64,000 nucleotides of DNA from Acanthaster planci (Eukaryota; Echinodermata; Asteroidea; Valvatida; Acanthasteridae): assembly GCF_001949145.1 (NCBI RefSeq), contig NW_019091407.1, forward strand, positions 1,399,860-1,463,859, written 5' to 3'. Shown in pieces: positions 27,301-39,008 of this stretch. The position numbers and the translations under genes were made by a program. Every line of letters begins with the position of its first letter. The first letter of the stretch is position 1. The notes beneath the pieces were generated by a model. The model did no database searches, was not told where the DNA came from, and saw only the letters and a program-made list of their open reading frames with translations.

Positions 27301-30300
27301 ACATACATTGCATACATTTCACATGTTAGCAAATTATCAAGGAAATTGGGTCACAAAATGTGCTGCCTCCAAAACGGAAATCCAATCTGTGTTCTCTCCT
27401 CTAATGCTTTTCCACGTCATCTGGGTAAACACACTGTTGTCGTACACTAACATCGTCACATCCACTTTATCTCTGAGACTTTAAGAAATACTTTTTGCTG
27501 AGTTTGTAAACAATTTAGAAACAGAACAGACCATAATCTGTGCATTAGCTTCTGCGAGTTGGCTTTATATGGCCATATTTGTATAAATAAACCATTTAAG
27601 GTAAACAAACGGGGGCAACTTCATTGTCGGCCAACAAGTTTTGTGAAAAATCTGATTTTAATAAATAGGTGTTTCTGCATGAAATAAGCACTTTTGACAG
27701 CAGAACGAATGTGCTGATCTTCAGCAAATTAACGTCCATTGATGGAGATGAGGGGCTCCCAAAATCTTGGGGAAATTGGCATGCCATAGTGAACAGGTCT
27801 GTTACACAAGATTTAAATGATATTTAAACTCAATCAGTAATGAGAACTTGTAGTAATTTCATCATTACAACATACAAGCATTTAGGGTATCGTTAAAATG
27901 CCCAGGTAGGCAGGCTTTCAGATCCGAATGTGTTTTTGAAGTACTCTGAGTTGCACCTTTTTTTGCTTGACTACTTAAAGTTAAAGTAAAGAGATGCCCC
28001 CAAATATAGGCCCTACTGGACATTTATTACGTTCTTTAATGTTGGTCATTCCACCTTATGGACTTCAAAAACAGTCCTGGAATCCTGGCTAAAAACAAGT
28101 CCATGTTTGCAGTCCATGGACAGGGAATAGAGAAAGGGCTGCTCTAAATTGCCTCTTGAGCAAGATAGAAAGAGGGCCTCTCTCAATGGAGACAAACTTC
28201 CTTTAGCACAGGATTCATCGACAGTTTCAATCTGTTTCAGACTTTAGTAACAGGTGAAAGGATAACTCTGAATTTGATAAAGTTTCAAACTGACAATGGT
28301 GTAAATCCTGGTAGAGGAGCTGCAAAATATTTTTTTTATATTACTAGCTCAAACATTACTTGGTTTTTAGCCTCGATGGGACTGGATTGACATTTGGTGC
28401 ACGCGTTTGGATCCACACACATATATACTATTCTCATGAAATGTTACATTTGTTAATCCTATTCTTGATGCAGAGTCTCTTGAGGTTTTTCACTGATCAG
28501 GCATACAAATGGGCTATGAGTTATTACAAAATGCTCTGTGTAATCTGTAACAACATTGCAGATAACATAAAGATTCAAGGCACAATGAACTTATTTGCCA
28601 CATTTTGATAAACAAAAGTTATCCACGTGCTCAGAGTGGGGAGGTAGGGGGGGTTGGACAGGGAGTAGTAATGGATAAGAGCTGACAACCAATAAGCACA
28701 GTAGGCATTATGCCTAGAGCCTACAAACGATCTAGGGGGCCTTTGAACAATTTGGGCGCCTGCAAACTGTGGCAGAAATGTGCTATGGAGTCTTTTAACC
28801 AAATGACACTGACGGGCATGTGTATGTACAATTACTGGACATGTGAAGGTTTGCTAGATACAGTTTCCTAATTAGCATGAAATATCAAGTTCCAGCACTA
28901 GTCAACTGGCTCTAGGAAATTGGTGCCAGTACCTGTAGCAAAGATGAGGGCCTTACAGAACACCGATGCTCACAGCCTACGGCACACTTAATCCAGCCCT
29001 GGGCTCATCTACTCATCATGCACATCATGGCATTCTTATCCATGTGTGGCCAAAATATATATACATATAGCACCCCAGGGCTTGTTCAGATTTAAGACAA
29101 GGAACTCAATCAGAGAAATGTGTTGAATGAAAACTGCAGGAGCCCATAATTGCCGCTTTCCCTTCTCGTCAGATGTTTTTGTTGGAGCTTGCACGCCACA
29201 TCCAGCCAGCACGTGCCAGGTAAGACTATATCTACACGTTATTCCACACTTCCCTGTATCAGGTTACGTTGTCATGTCTGTGGTACTCCAAAGGAAAAAA
29301 GCTTACACGTCGATCAGGGATTAGCTCCGTCAAGATTATGTCAAGATATAATGCACGAACAAACTTGACACAAATGTGTCTTGGAAAACAAAAAAATCAG
29401 AATGGTGACCCTTGCAAAGTGGCTTATCCAGGATTTAAGTTAAAGCGGATGGTTATTTTTTCCCAAGCTTGTCTAGATTTTTTGTCTATTTGCAAAGCAA
29501 CCTCTCCCCCCAAGTGACTGCTCTGGTATTTTGTTTCAAATTGCAACATGTCGATGAGGTGAGGGTCTCTACCACTGGATACACCATTGCTTTATTTACA
29601 CATTTCAATAAAAACGATGATTTTAACTAATAATAATTTCAGTACATTCAGTAAAAAAAACCCCTTCTGTTGCATATTGCACAACCAGGGACATGTGGGA
29701 CAAAAAGGCAATTTATTAGGACACTTTAAGTTTGAGGACAAATGAGTTAAAACATACAAAGTACACACAAACAGAAAGTAGTACAGGAAAAGGCACTGGC
29801 AAAGATGTAAGACATATAGTCCACCAAGCCATTATATTTGTATCTTATTTAGTGCTCCAGCATACTTTAAATATATGTTTATTAAACTATGGTCTGAGAA
29901 CTTCAGTTATTGGGATTGGTACAGGTTTCAAACACAGACAGTCCAGATTTCAAGTAAAAGCCCATTAAAAATTGTGGTAAGTTGGCTTAACAAAACAAGA
30001 ATCCAATAAGCCAACAAATAAAACAGTGCTCAGGAATTGTTACAATGCATTTCACCAACAACCAAATGACACTATGACATAACAAACCTACATTTTGAGT
30101 GTCCAAATAAAATCTCTGATACAAGAATCAGTGCTGTGGTATACTGGTACACAAAATATATGTACTGTATATCGAGCAGCATTGTGAGAATTGAGCCTGA
30201 AAGACAAACAACTGTGGCTTGAATATTCCAGCATCAGGGGAAAATTATGCTAACATGTCTGAGCACCACTTTGGCTTGAGAATACTTGTAAGATGTATGT

Positions 30301-30373
30301 TTCTTGTATGTCTGAATAAAGAAATGTATTCGAGATGTTCAGACTTCTACTTGTCCAAAGTACTCAGTCAACA
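24387..30373. other. no gene recognised; A-rich tracts
   Basis: About 6 kb with no convincing coding sequence. The longest ORF (142 codons, minus, 25609-26037) shows no recognisable domain. An ACAAAA-type A-rich simple repeat lies at about 26380-26420. Two minus-strand AATAAA-like signals (TTTATT near 26298 and 29592) could end minus-strand transcripts, but no coding exon supports this. Confidence 0.4.
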
Positions 30374-31065
30374 NNNNNNNNNNNNNNNNNNNNNNNNNNN
30401 NNNNNNNNNNNNNNNNNNNNNNNNNNNNNNNNNNNNNNNNNNNNNNNNNNNNNNNNNNNNNNNNNNNNNNNNNNNNNNNNNNNNNNNNNNNNNNNNNNNN
30501 NNNNNNNNNNNNNNNNNNNNNNNNNNNNNNNNNNNNNNNNNNNNNNNNNNNNNNNNNNNNNNNNNNNNNNNNNNNNNNNNNNNNNNNNNNNNNNNNNNNN
30601 NNNNNNNNNNNNNNNNNNNNNNNNNNNNNNNNNNNNNNNNNNNNNNNNNNNNNNNNNNNNNNNNNNNNNNNNNNNNNNNNNNNNNNNNNNNNNNNNNNNN
30701 NNNNNNNNNNNNNNNNNNNNNNNNNNNNNNNNNNNNNNNNNNNNNNNNNNNNNNNNNNNNNNNNNNNNNNNNNNNNNNNNNNNNNNNNNNNNNNNNNNNN
30801 NNNNNNNNNNNNNNNNNNNNNNNNNNNNNNNNNNNNNNNNNNNNNNNNNNNNNNNNNNNNNNNNNNNNNNNNNNNNNNNNNNNNNNNNNNNNNNNNNNNN
30901 NNNNNNNNNNNNNNNNNNNNNNNNNNNNNNNNNNNNNNNNNNNNNNNNNNNNNNNNNNNNNNNNNNNNNNNNNNNNNNNNNNNNNNNNNNNNNNNNNNNN
31001 NNNNNNNNNNNNNNNNNNNNNNNNNNNNNNNNNNNNNNNNNNNNNNNNNNNNNNNNNNNNNNNNN
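30374..31065. other. assembly gap (692 N)
   Basis: An unbroken run of N. Anything spanning it, including apparent long ORFs, is an artefact. Confidence 1.
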
Positions 31066-31849
31066 TATGCAAGGTTGGTACTCTGCAAAAAAAGAAGTTC
31101 CATTCCATCAAAGAATAGACGTTCCATTCTTGCAGTCAAACTGAATTCATAAACTTGTAGGTGATACAGAGATCTATTCAGGCAGGAATTTATTCATGAT
31201 TTAGTTGGGCTTTATTCAGATCTGTGAACAATATAATGCTTTTCATGTTCCATTCTATCCATCACTGATGAAATGTCTAATTACTGTTTTTATCATTAAA
31301 GTTTATTATTTGCATATGATACCACTTTATATCATTTGGACACTTGACTACACCTCTAGCTTAAGAACACTTGCCTTGCCAAAAACTGTTACAACCTTTT
31401 TTTTACCTTTAACACACTGCCTGGCATCTTCAACATGTCTATCCAAATAAAAGAAAAGTTGTATTGCCAGAAGTTTCAGATGCAGCTGCAACAATATTCC
31501 ATGATGAGAGACAGGAAACATCATCAATGGCTTGTAACATACGGACAATGTCTGGCAGGCTTCCAGGAAAATACCAACATTGGTGCAACCAACAAGACCC
31601 AGAATGTGGCATTCGCAAAAACTTAAACATGCAAATAAGCTTTACTTGCCATGCAGCTGATTAGAAACTCAATTAGTCCAGTTTATTTCTTTTCTTGAGC
31701 ACCAAGTGAACCCAAAACCAGTATTTAAACCATAAAATTTATCATTCATAAAGAAGCAAAGCCATACTTACAAGGACTTCATTCAACACTAACCACATAA
31801 CTTGATGATCAGATCTGGAGAACCGGTATCAACTCAATGAAACCAGACA
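31066..31849. other. no gene recognised
   Basis: About 0.8 kb with short overlapping ORFs on both strands and no domain or repeat seen. Confidence 0.45.
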
Positions 31850-31972
31850 TAGAGGGTTTGCATGGCTGCCATCTTGCAGGTCGGTACTTTTGTTCCACAG
31901 GTATGCACAATGGAGGATTCCCTACAGAACAAAAGAACTGCCCTGCAAGATGGCTACCATGCAAAGCCTCTA
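31850..31972. mobile_element. 123-bp foldback MITE
   Basis: It is bounded by TA dinucleotides (31850-31851 and 31971-31972). The left arm (31852-31901) contains TTTGCATGGCTGCCATCTTG. The right arm (31921-31970) carries the near-exact reverse complement, CAAGATGGCTACCATGCAAA. The arms are about 50 bases with some six mismatches, around a loop of about 19 bases. Almost the whole element is terminal inverted repeat, so a transcript would fold into one long hairpin. TA flanks fit a Tc1/mariner-like or related transposase, but this is not proven. Confidence 0.8.
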
Positions 31973-34549
31973 TATAATGCACTAACGACTTTTAGCTATG
32001 ACATAAATCACTGCCACAACATACATGTGCATGTACTGAACTGCAGCCATGCACATATACAGTTTGTCAGGGTCACAATTAGCTGAAACTTCAGTTGATC
32101 TGGATTTGTGTCACAGTCACATAATAATTGAATCACGAACGTAAAATGTACAAAGGCCAATAAGCAAGTTATATTGCCACCTCAACATACATGTCGCAGT
32201 CATAGAAAATATTAAGATGCAGTTGTGAGTTTAGTTTGCGACAGCTGTGAAAGAAGTAGCAGCTGCAAGTGAAGTGCATGTATGTCACATTTGCAGCTTA
32301 AGTTATTAAAGTTGTGGGCTTATGCCGCTTGTACATGGCCGCTAGTCACCTTCCTATTTAATCGGTCCTCTAACCTTTATCAAGGTTTTCAAACATAACA
32401 TTTGATGATCACTAGCCAGTCATTAACAAGCAACCAGCCATCGATCATTGTACACTATTGTTTGATACCTTTGACCAGAGTAACAGTGAATTGGTACAAG
32501 TCACAAAGATGTGCACCACACACAAAGACACACCAGTTAAAAAAAAATACAACAATGTAAAAGGTAATCTGATCGTTGGTGCAAAAGAAAAATGGTAGAC
32601 AGTGAATGAGATTAAAGACACCTGGAACTAGTGGGCTTCCGTAAAAATCAACACTTCCTGCAGCCATGCGCCATTAAATCAAATTGTCTTGGCAAAACTT
32701 TTTGCCCCAGAAAGAAATGTTTTCCGGAGTGATGTTGGAAATAGCATGGCTCTTTGTGAGAAAACCCTGTAAAGGAAAACCAGTTGCGGTAAAAAGCAGC
32801 ACTTCCACCCCGGCTGAAAACCAGGATGTCTGACCGCCTTATATATTTGACACATCATCAGAGGTCACTTCTGATGGTTTGGTGGATCTAAGCTCAACTG
32901 TGCACTTCCCCCTTTACAGCTCGCAGGCAAACATTCCACAGGTATTAATGCATTTCCTCCCCCAAGATATGCAGTGACACAAACACGGACTAACTGAGTA
33001 GGGATGAGAGGCTTTCACCAATGTGGGGTGAAATACCGATGGAGTTTATTAAATGTTTCCTCCTCTGTGGTTGGGTCACAAAACCCTAGGCGGAAATGTG
33101 GGAAATGCAGGACAGGCACAGGCAACTTTAGGAGTGAAAAAAAGGGGGAAAAGAAGAGCTTTTCATTCGGTCAAGTGATCGTGTCTGCTCTTCGGAGATA
33201 AGTCTTCTTGCAAATTAGTCACTGACCACATGCACGCTTTCTACGGACACACCTCCCCCAAAGGGGGGAAGACAAAAAATCCTTACAAAATCTCAACAAA
33301 CCGTCACTTGTCTTAATCTAAACAGGATGTGAACTTCTGCACAGTACTTCATGGAAGTTAAAGGGATGTCTTGAGGGACTTCTCTTCCTGGCCCCGAGTT
33401 TTTATTCGTCCATACACTAATTTCACACCTTCTCAAAAGCAGCAAGCATTGATCACACTAAAGTTGGACTTACCAGCAGTGCATTTTGTTGTATTAGGAC
33501 TATGCTCTTTCTTGACATGCTACCATTCTGAACTGACAAACTTATATTTTCTATTGAGAGACATTACAATAATCTTGTGTGCCACAGGGTACTTGTGTGA
33601 ACCAATTTCTCAGGAAAGCCTGGTCAGCGTACCCAGACAGCTTTTCTGAGTGGGGGCCTAGGCTTGCATCATTGTGCCCCTGGTTATTACAACTCTATCC
33701 GCACTGAGCAGGAACAAGAGAGGACGTGTTTTTACACAGCACCGTACAGTCCTATGGTAAGAACTTGTGCGTCAGGGTTCACACATGCTTGGCACAGGAC
33801 AGGCTGTGCATACACGACCAATTTCTGTTTGAAGGCACAGTCTTCATGTGTGCATTGGGCGCATGAACGAGGCCCAAATGAAAAACTTCCCACCAACCTG
33901 TCTCTTCTTTGCCGATGAGACTGTCACATGTAACGGCTACATTTCACAAGACACAAAAACTACGGGGGAGCCAGTTAACAAATGTGTCCTTAACAGCTAT
34001 GTTACATGTTCTTGCCATAACTATGTTCCAAAGCATGCTTAACATGCAAATCAGCATGCAAGATATGACTGGGATGAAAAGAGATTTTTAAAAATAAATG
34101 TTCATTTTCACACAAAAAATGAAAATATTTCTTCTGTTCATTTTAAACTGCAAACAAAAATAAATGGATTAAAAGTACTAAATATTAAACACTTGAAGAA
34201 GGTTTGGCAGATGGAAAATAACACACACACACACAAAACCCCAACATGTCAAAAAAGAAACAGCTTGCAGGGAGACAGAAAAATCCCTGATGCGACATTT
34301 TGTAAATATAAGGGAATCAAGAAACTGCGATATGACCCATGAAACTGTTCATATGATGAAAGTGTTACATTTGTATCAAAAAACCTTTTAATGTGGGGTC
34401 ACTCCACAGAAGCCACATCGAAATTAATCTGTCTCACCTGGTTAAGTTTAAAGTGTAATTTATTGAAAAAAAAAATCAAAACCGTTTGACAAGAGCTCAT
34501 CATCGGTCTGAGCTTTCATGTAAGTATATGCATGACCTAAATGTACATG
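31973..34549. other. no gene recognised; AC microsatellite
   Basis: About 2.6 kb with ORFs under 95 codons. It holds a short AC repeat at 34221-34234 and, near 32863-32887, an imperfect palindrome around AGGTCA (CATCAGA...TCTGATG). Near 34515-34550 a 15-base ACATGACCTAAA-type unit is doubled. No gene was identified. Confidence 0.4.
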
Positions 34550-35450
34550 ACCTAAACGTCGATGATGAACACATCTCCCACTTGATATATGCCGACAATA
34601 TCATCTTAGTTGCAAAAACACCACTGCTGCAGAGGAATTAGAGAGCATGCTAAATGACATCCAAAAAGCCAGTAAACTAGTGGGTCTCAACATGAATCTC
34701 GGAAAAACCCAAGTGATGTTCGATGACCACATAAACTGGTCAACAGTAACTGCTGATGGTAAAATTATAGAAAATGTTGACAGCTACATGTACCTAGGGA
34801 AGACTAATGCCAGAGATCAACAAGAGAATTGGCCTTGGATGAGGCAGCCTTTGGCAAAGTAAAAAAAATCCTGAGAAGCAGCAAAGCCACATGAATATCA
34901 AATGGGAGGTAGTCAGTGAATACATTCTGCGAGTAATGACATATGGCACTGAAACATGAGCACTGAATAACACAATGATGGAGAAACTTGCAATTGCACG
35001 GCACAAAATGGAGTGCATAATGTGCAGTATCACCCTTAAAGACCAAAAGTGAAACACTTGGATTTGCCAGCAAACTGAGGTCAGAGACATCACTGACCAA
35101 ATCAACAAAGCCAAGTGCAGATGGGCAGGACATGTTGCAAGATTAAATGACAACAGATGGACCATCCGGGCACAGAGTGGACCCCGAGGGAATGGACCAG
35201 GAAACCAGGCTGCCCAAAGACAAGATGGAGAGATGACCTTAACAGACACCATGCATGGTCCCACTTGGCCAAGGCTAACAAAAGACAGGCACCTGTGACA
35301 GCATTCCAGGGAGGGGGCTCCTAATAATCTCAGAATGATACACCCTGGATATGGATATGGAAATGTGCATATGAATATATTGCCATGTCCGAAGAGAATT
35401 CATGGGTCATGTCAAATATGCTCTGAACAGCACCTCGGAGGAATAATAAA
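34550..35450 (+). pseudogene. RTE-type LINE fragment, 3' part of reverse transcriptase
   Basis: Pieces in several frames match the RTE-clade reverse transcriptase C-terminal half. The order is EHISHLIYADNIILVAK (RT motif C region), then ASKLVGLNMNLGKTQVMF, IIENVDSYMYLGK, a short GLGWAAFGK-like stretch, MEKLAIARHKMECIM, and DQINKAKCRWAGHVARLNDNRWT, which is typical of the RTE tail domain. The catalytic YADD reads YADN (34588-34599). There are several stops and frame changes. A GGAGGAATAATAA tail near 35430-35448 is like the short repeat tails of RTE elements. It is 5'-truncated and dead. Confidence 0.75.
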
Positions 35451-35493
35451 GGTGGATGTCATTATGTCCAAGTAAATTTCCCCGTGAATGGCC

Positions 35494-35794
35494 TGGATGT
35501 GATTTCCCTACTAAAATGGGAAGGTGTTAAGGGTGGATGTGATGTTGAAACTAGGATGTGATTTTGGCAGGGATTATCAAAAAATCACATCCAAGTCAGA
35601 AATCAAATCCCAATTGTTGTTAAAGTCTAACTCACAATGTGATTTTGGACTTTCCTGGTGTGATTTCTGGCTCAGATGTGATTTTGGTGGTGTGGATGTG
35701 ATATTAGATAATCCTTACCACAATCACATCCAGGCAAGTCTCCCTTCCATATTGTTGGAAAATCAAATCCAGGCCCTTCACAGTGATTTTGAGC
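35494..35794. repeat. cluster of GGATGTGATTTT-like motifs in both orientations
   Basis: About twelve copies or near-copies of GGATGTGATTTTGG lie within 300 bases. Forward copies start near 35495, 35535, 35554, 35636, 35657, 35674, 35694 and 35780. Reverse forms (AATCACATCC or AATCAAATCC) lie at 35583, 35601, 35722 and 35761. Spacing is irregular, so this is not a simple tandem array. It could be a decayed satellite-like palindromic repeat or a cluster of binding sites; the sequence does not decide. Confidence 0.6.
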
Positions 35795-35795
35795 A

Positions 35796-37894
35796 TCAGC
35801 CAAGACCCCAAACTGCATCTGTTGCTTTATATTCCCACATCTAAATCCAGTGTGAAAGAAGGGCCTTCAAAGGCGGGAAAAATGTTGGAATTCTTTTAAT
35901 GGAATCCAAGCCATTTGGTGCCAGAACAGATTTCGCTCAAATTTGGCTGCTGGTTTGACAGCTGGTAGACACACAGCAGGCATTAGCTTGGCAGGTAAAC
36001 ACGACACAAACAGAGCCCCCCAAAAGGGTCATGATCTCTTATCCCCAGTTCAGTCACAGCCACCAATCAGCCAAAATTTATGGAAGCAATCATGCTTTTT
36101 CTTTCATTGTCCAAAACTAATGAAGTCATCATGGACTGTTGACTCAACACACACTGAGTGTTTTCTTTAGTCATTTTTACTTCCAAAGGAGCAAATTCCC
36201 CAAATAAGTCAAAGACTTAGGGCCAATTGGGGTCACTGGAACAACTCATCTAAGGGCCACTTTGGCATTTATACTTGGTGAGAAGTCGTTTATACTACAA
36301 AGTTTGATTCTGAAGAGATTTTTCATCTTTTTGTACATGATAAAGCCTGCATAAAATGGGCCACATTAATTTGCATCATTTGAAAATTGACCAAGGCACT
36401 TTAAGATTTTTGAACAAGTGACGTATGAGATACTGATCTGATGAACAGGGACTGTTCTTATGGGCACAATTGTAACAGAGTCACTTCTTGGGTTAACTTT
36501 GAATCCTGCGAGTCAAAAACCTTGAGTGGATAGAAAATGCCCCAAAGTAATTAGTCATCAGGAAACTGGAACCTTCTTTTACTTCTGAATTATAACCAAA
36601 ATAAAAACAAAAAAAATACAAAAAAAAAAGCTAACTAATGTGCAAAAAAATACTTACTGCTGGGTAACCTCCATTTTTGGTTGGCTTCAATCACTCAAAA
36701 AAATAAAAATAAATAAATGCACAACATTTGTCATTTATTAAAAAAATAATAAAAATTAAGAAAAATTGATTTAGAGAATACACATACTTGCAAGTTTAAA
36801 ACTTAATCAAGCTATGCAATTTTGTATTGTGCTTTTCAAAGCAGAAGGGAATTAAATGCGCAATTCAGGGGAAAAAATGCATGGCATATTTTCAGGAATA
36901 ATCTCTAGGAATTTGTCACTTGCAGATGCATATCCCAACCCCCAAAAAGATTTGCCCCTTCCTCCTCCTGCGACCATACACTGGCACAGACATCCAGGAT
37001 CTTCTGAATTAGTCCATCTACATCTTGTCCCCCCCCCATTGCTATCTTCTTGAAGATGAATGGTTTTTGTGTATGGAGAGAAGGATACCAAGTCTACAGA
37101 GACAGGGCTTTGTTTAGCTAAGCAACAAGTTCCCAGGGCTGACACCCTGCATGTCTGTGCTTCTGACATGGAGTAATCATGAGTAATTTCTGTGGATTGA
37201 GTATTTGAATGAGTATCAGTGTCAATCACTTTCGGCTGTTGCCCAGCCTCTCCATGCATGATGTTCCCAAACATAATTTCCATCACATGACAGCAAATGG
37301 AAACAAAGTTTTATTGCATTTTTTGCCCTTTTTTTGCACTTTGCAGCAAACTATATGACAAATACCATGCTAATCTAAAGTGATAAAGAAAACAGTTCCA
37401 CTAAAAGCACACCCTCTTGCAGATTTTTTTCCCAAGCATGTTTCCTTTGGATAATTGAATGGGCCTGCAATTGTTCACTTTAAATGCAGGCAGCTGGAGT
37501 GGGCTTTTTTTGGACATGCATGATTGCCTACAAGAAGAGGAAAAAGCCCTGGTTTTTAATCAAAAGGCTTTTGAATAAATCAGGGACGACTCCCCTGGCC
37601 ATCTACAGAATGCTCATTATGTCAATTACAGCACAAATATTGCAGTGTGTGAAGCTCTGTATTACGATTGTGCAGCATAATGGTCAAAGTTCACGTGCAC
37701 ACATAAATAGCTTCTATCATCACAATCACATTGGCATACTGTACTATCTATTGATAATGCACAGCACATGACTGCAGGTTAGTACGCTAGATAAATTGAT
37801 GGTGTAGGCCCACCGTGTGTATCAGTGACAGTTGTAGTGGTTATTTTTTTGGCCTTAGCCATGTGTTGGCTCCAACTCTAAATCTGCCTGTGGT
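35796..37894. other. no gene recognised; A-rich tract
   Basis: About 2.1 kb upstream of the sulfotransferase-like gene, with A-rich simple sequence at about 36598-36770 and a C10 run near 37029. A 144-codon minus-strand ORF (36852-37286) lacks an ATG at its outer end and shows no family motif. A pyrimidine tract ending TTTTTTGGCCTTAG at about 37859 could be a splice acceptor for a 5' UTR intron of the next gene. Confidence 0.4.
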
Positions 37895-38755
37895 ATGCAT
37901 GGCACATTCAAAGAAAAAGTGGATAGACAAGACCTAACCATGGCCGGTGAGCATACAGAGCAAGTTCGGATCCTTATTTGGTGCACAGCACGTTCACTGT
38001 CAACAGTTCTGGCACGTTCCCTGTCGCAGTACCCTGCATCACAGTGTCTGCTGGAACTCTTTGGGGCTGCTGCCAACTTTGGTCCTGATCGCCGCTTCCC
38101 AGAGACGGAGCTCCTCCAGCCCAGACTGTCTTTCAAGTTTGTAAAAGAGCTGTATGAGCAGCCGTGGGCTGGGAAATCCCTCGTGCTCGGCAAAGAGTTG
38201 TCGTACGTCATGATAGGGAAGCAGGACATGATACCAGAGGGTTACCAACACGTCTTCTTGATCCGAAATCCACAGAAATCTGTAAAGTCATTGGAAGACC
38301 GCATGAGCAAGGTTGCCTACAAGAAGAAGAAAGAGTTCTATCTAGGGCTTAACCAGTTCAAAAACCTTTCAGAAATGCATCAGCATGTGACCAAAACTCT
38401 TGGGAAGAAAGCATTAGTGTTGGATGCCGATGACCTGAAGTCTAATCCTTCGGAAATGCTTCAATGTCTCTGTACAGCAGTTGGTCTCCAATTCACAGAT
38501 AAGCTGCTAGAGTGGGACAAGGTCAGTGGGGTACCGGGAAACTGGATGGTGAATGAGAAACAGTGGGAGGACCATGAACGAGTGGGATGGTTTGACAGAC
38601 TGTTGGAGAGTACTGGATTCAACCCACTTGAGACAGACCCACGTGTGTGTCCATCAGAGGGACAGCCATCGCCCCATTTCAAACAGATGATAGCAGAGGC
38701 TCTGCCCTATTACCAGGAACTCTATCAACTTCGCATCAAACCTCAACAGTCATAG
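37895..38755 (+). CDS. P-loop sulfotransferase-like protein (single exon)
   Basis: An uninterrupted frame of 286 codons. The N-terminal half has a hydrophobic strand followed by IWCTARSLSTVLARSL (residues 28-43), the position and pattern of the sulfotransferase 5'-phosphosulfate-binding loop. HVFLIRNPQKSVKSL (119-133) fits the 3'-phosphate-binding segment, with R124 and S129 as the likely contacts. LVLDADDLKSNPSEML (174-189), followed by an LCTAVGLQF..LLEW block, is the usual C-terminal half of the fold. The length is normal for a complete domain, and no signal peptide or membrane segment is seen, so it is probably soluble and cytoplasmic. The frame is open from a stop at 37857-37859. The first ATG (37895) is taken here, but the ATG at 37940 has the stronger start context (ACCATGG) and may be the real start (271 residues). 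The substrate cannot be inferred. Related proteins are often labelled uncharacterised or 'branched-chain aminotransferase-like'. Confidence 0.85.
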   Translation: MHGTFKEKVDRQDLTMAGEHTEQVRILIWCTARSLSTVLARSLSQYPASQCLLELFGAAANFGPDRRFPETELLQPRLSFKFVKELYEQPWAGKSLVLGKELSYVMIGKQDMIPEGYQHVFLIRNPQKSVKSLEDRMSKVAYKKKKEFYLGLNQFKNLSEMHQHVTKTLGKKALVLDADDLKSNPSEMLQCLCTAVGLQFTDKLLEWDKVSGVPGNWMVNEKQWEDHERVGWFDRLLESTGFNPLETDPRVCPSEGQPSPHFKQMIAEALPYYQELYQLRIKPQQS

Positions 38756-39002
38756 TGCACTGGCCTCTGTTCATATCTAACAGAGGCATCATACGACAAA
38801 TTCGAGTGCCAAGAAATGGCGAATGCACCTTTATATTCAACATGCACCAAGCCCTTCACTTGAATTTTACATTTGTTATTACGGTTGCGGGGAATACATG
38901 TGAACACTAGGGAAAATGTGTAGAAGTTTGTATAAAGATGTATATAAAGACTGGTCAATTTGGGAATAGGCCCCCCCAATGACACGCATGAGTGCTTGCG
39001 TA

Positions 39003-39008
39003 AATAAA
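39003..39008 (+). terminator. poly(A) signal for the sulfotransferase-like gene
   Basis: AATAAA lies about 250 bases after the stop codon at 38755, a normal 3' UTR length. No genomic A-tail follows, so the gene does not look like a recent retrocopy. Confidence 0.5.

Noticed and set aside
30219-31144. Long ORFs of 247-299 codons on both strands around 30.2-31.1 kb
   Set aside because: They consist almost wholly of the N gap; the flanking residues show no domain.
34042-34050. ATGCAAAT octamer flanked by GCATGC words
   Set aside because: A single 8-mer is expected by chance at this window size and has no gene context.
36852-37286. 144-codon minus-strand ORF upstream of the sulfotransferase-like gene
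   Set aside because: No ATG at its outer end, runs through a C10 homopolymer and shows no family features.
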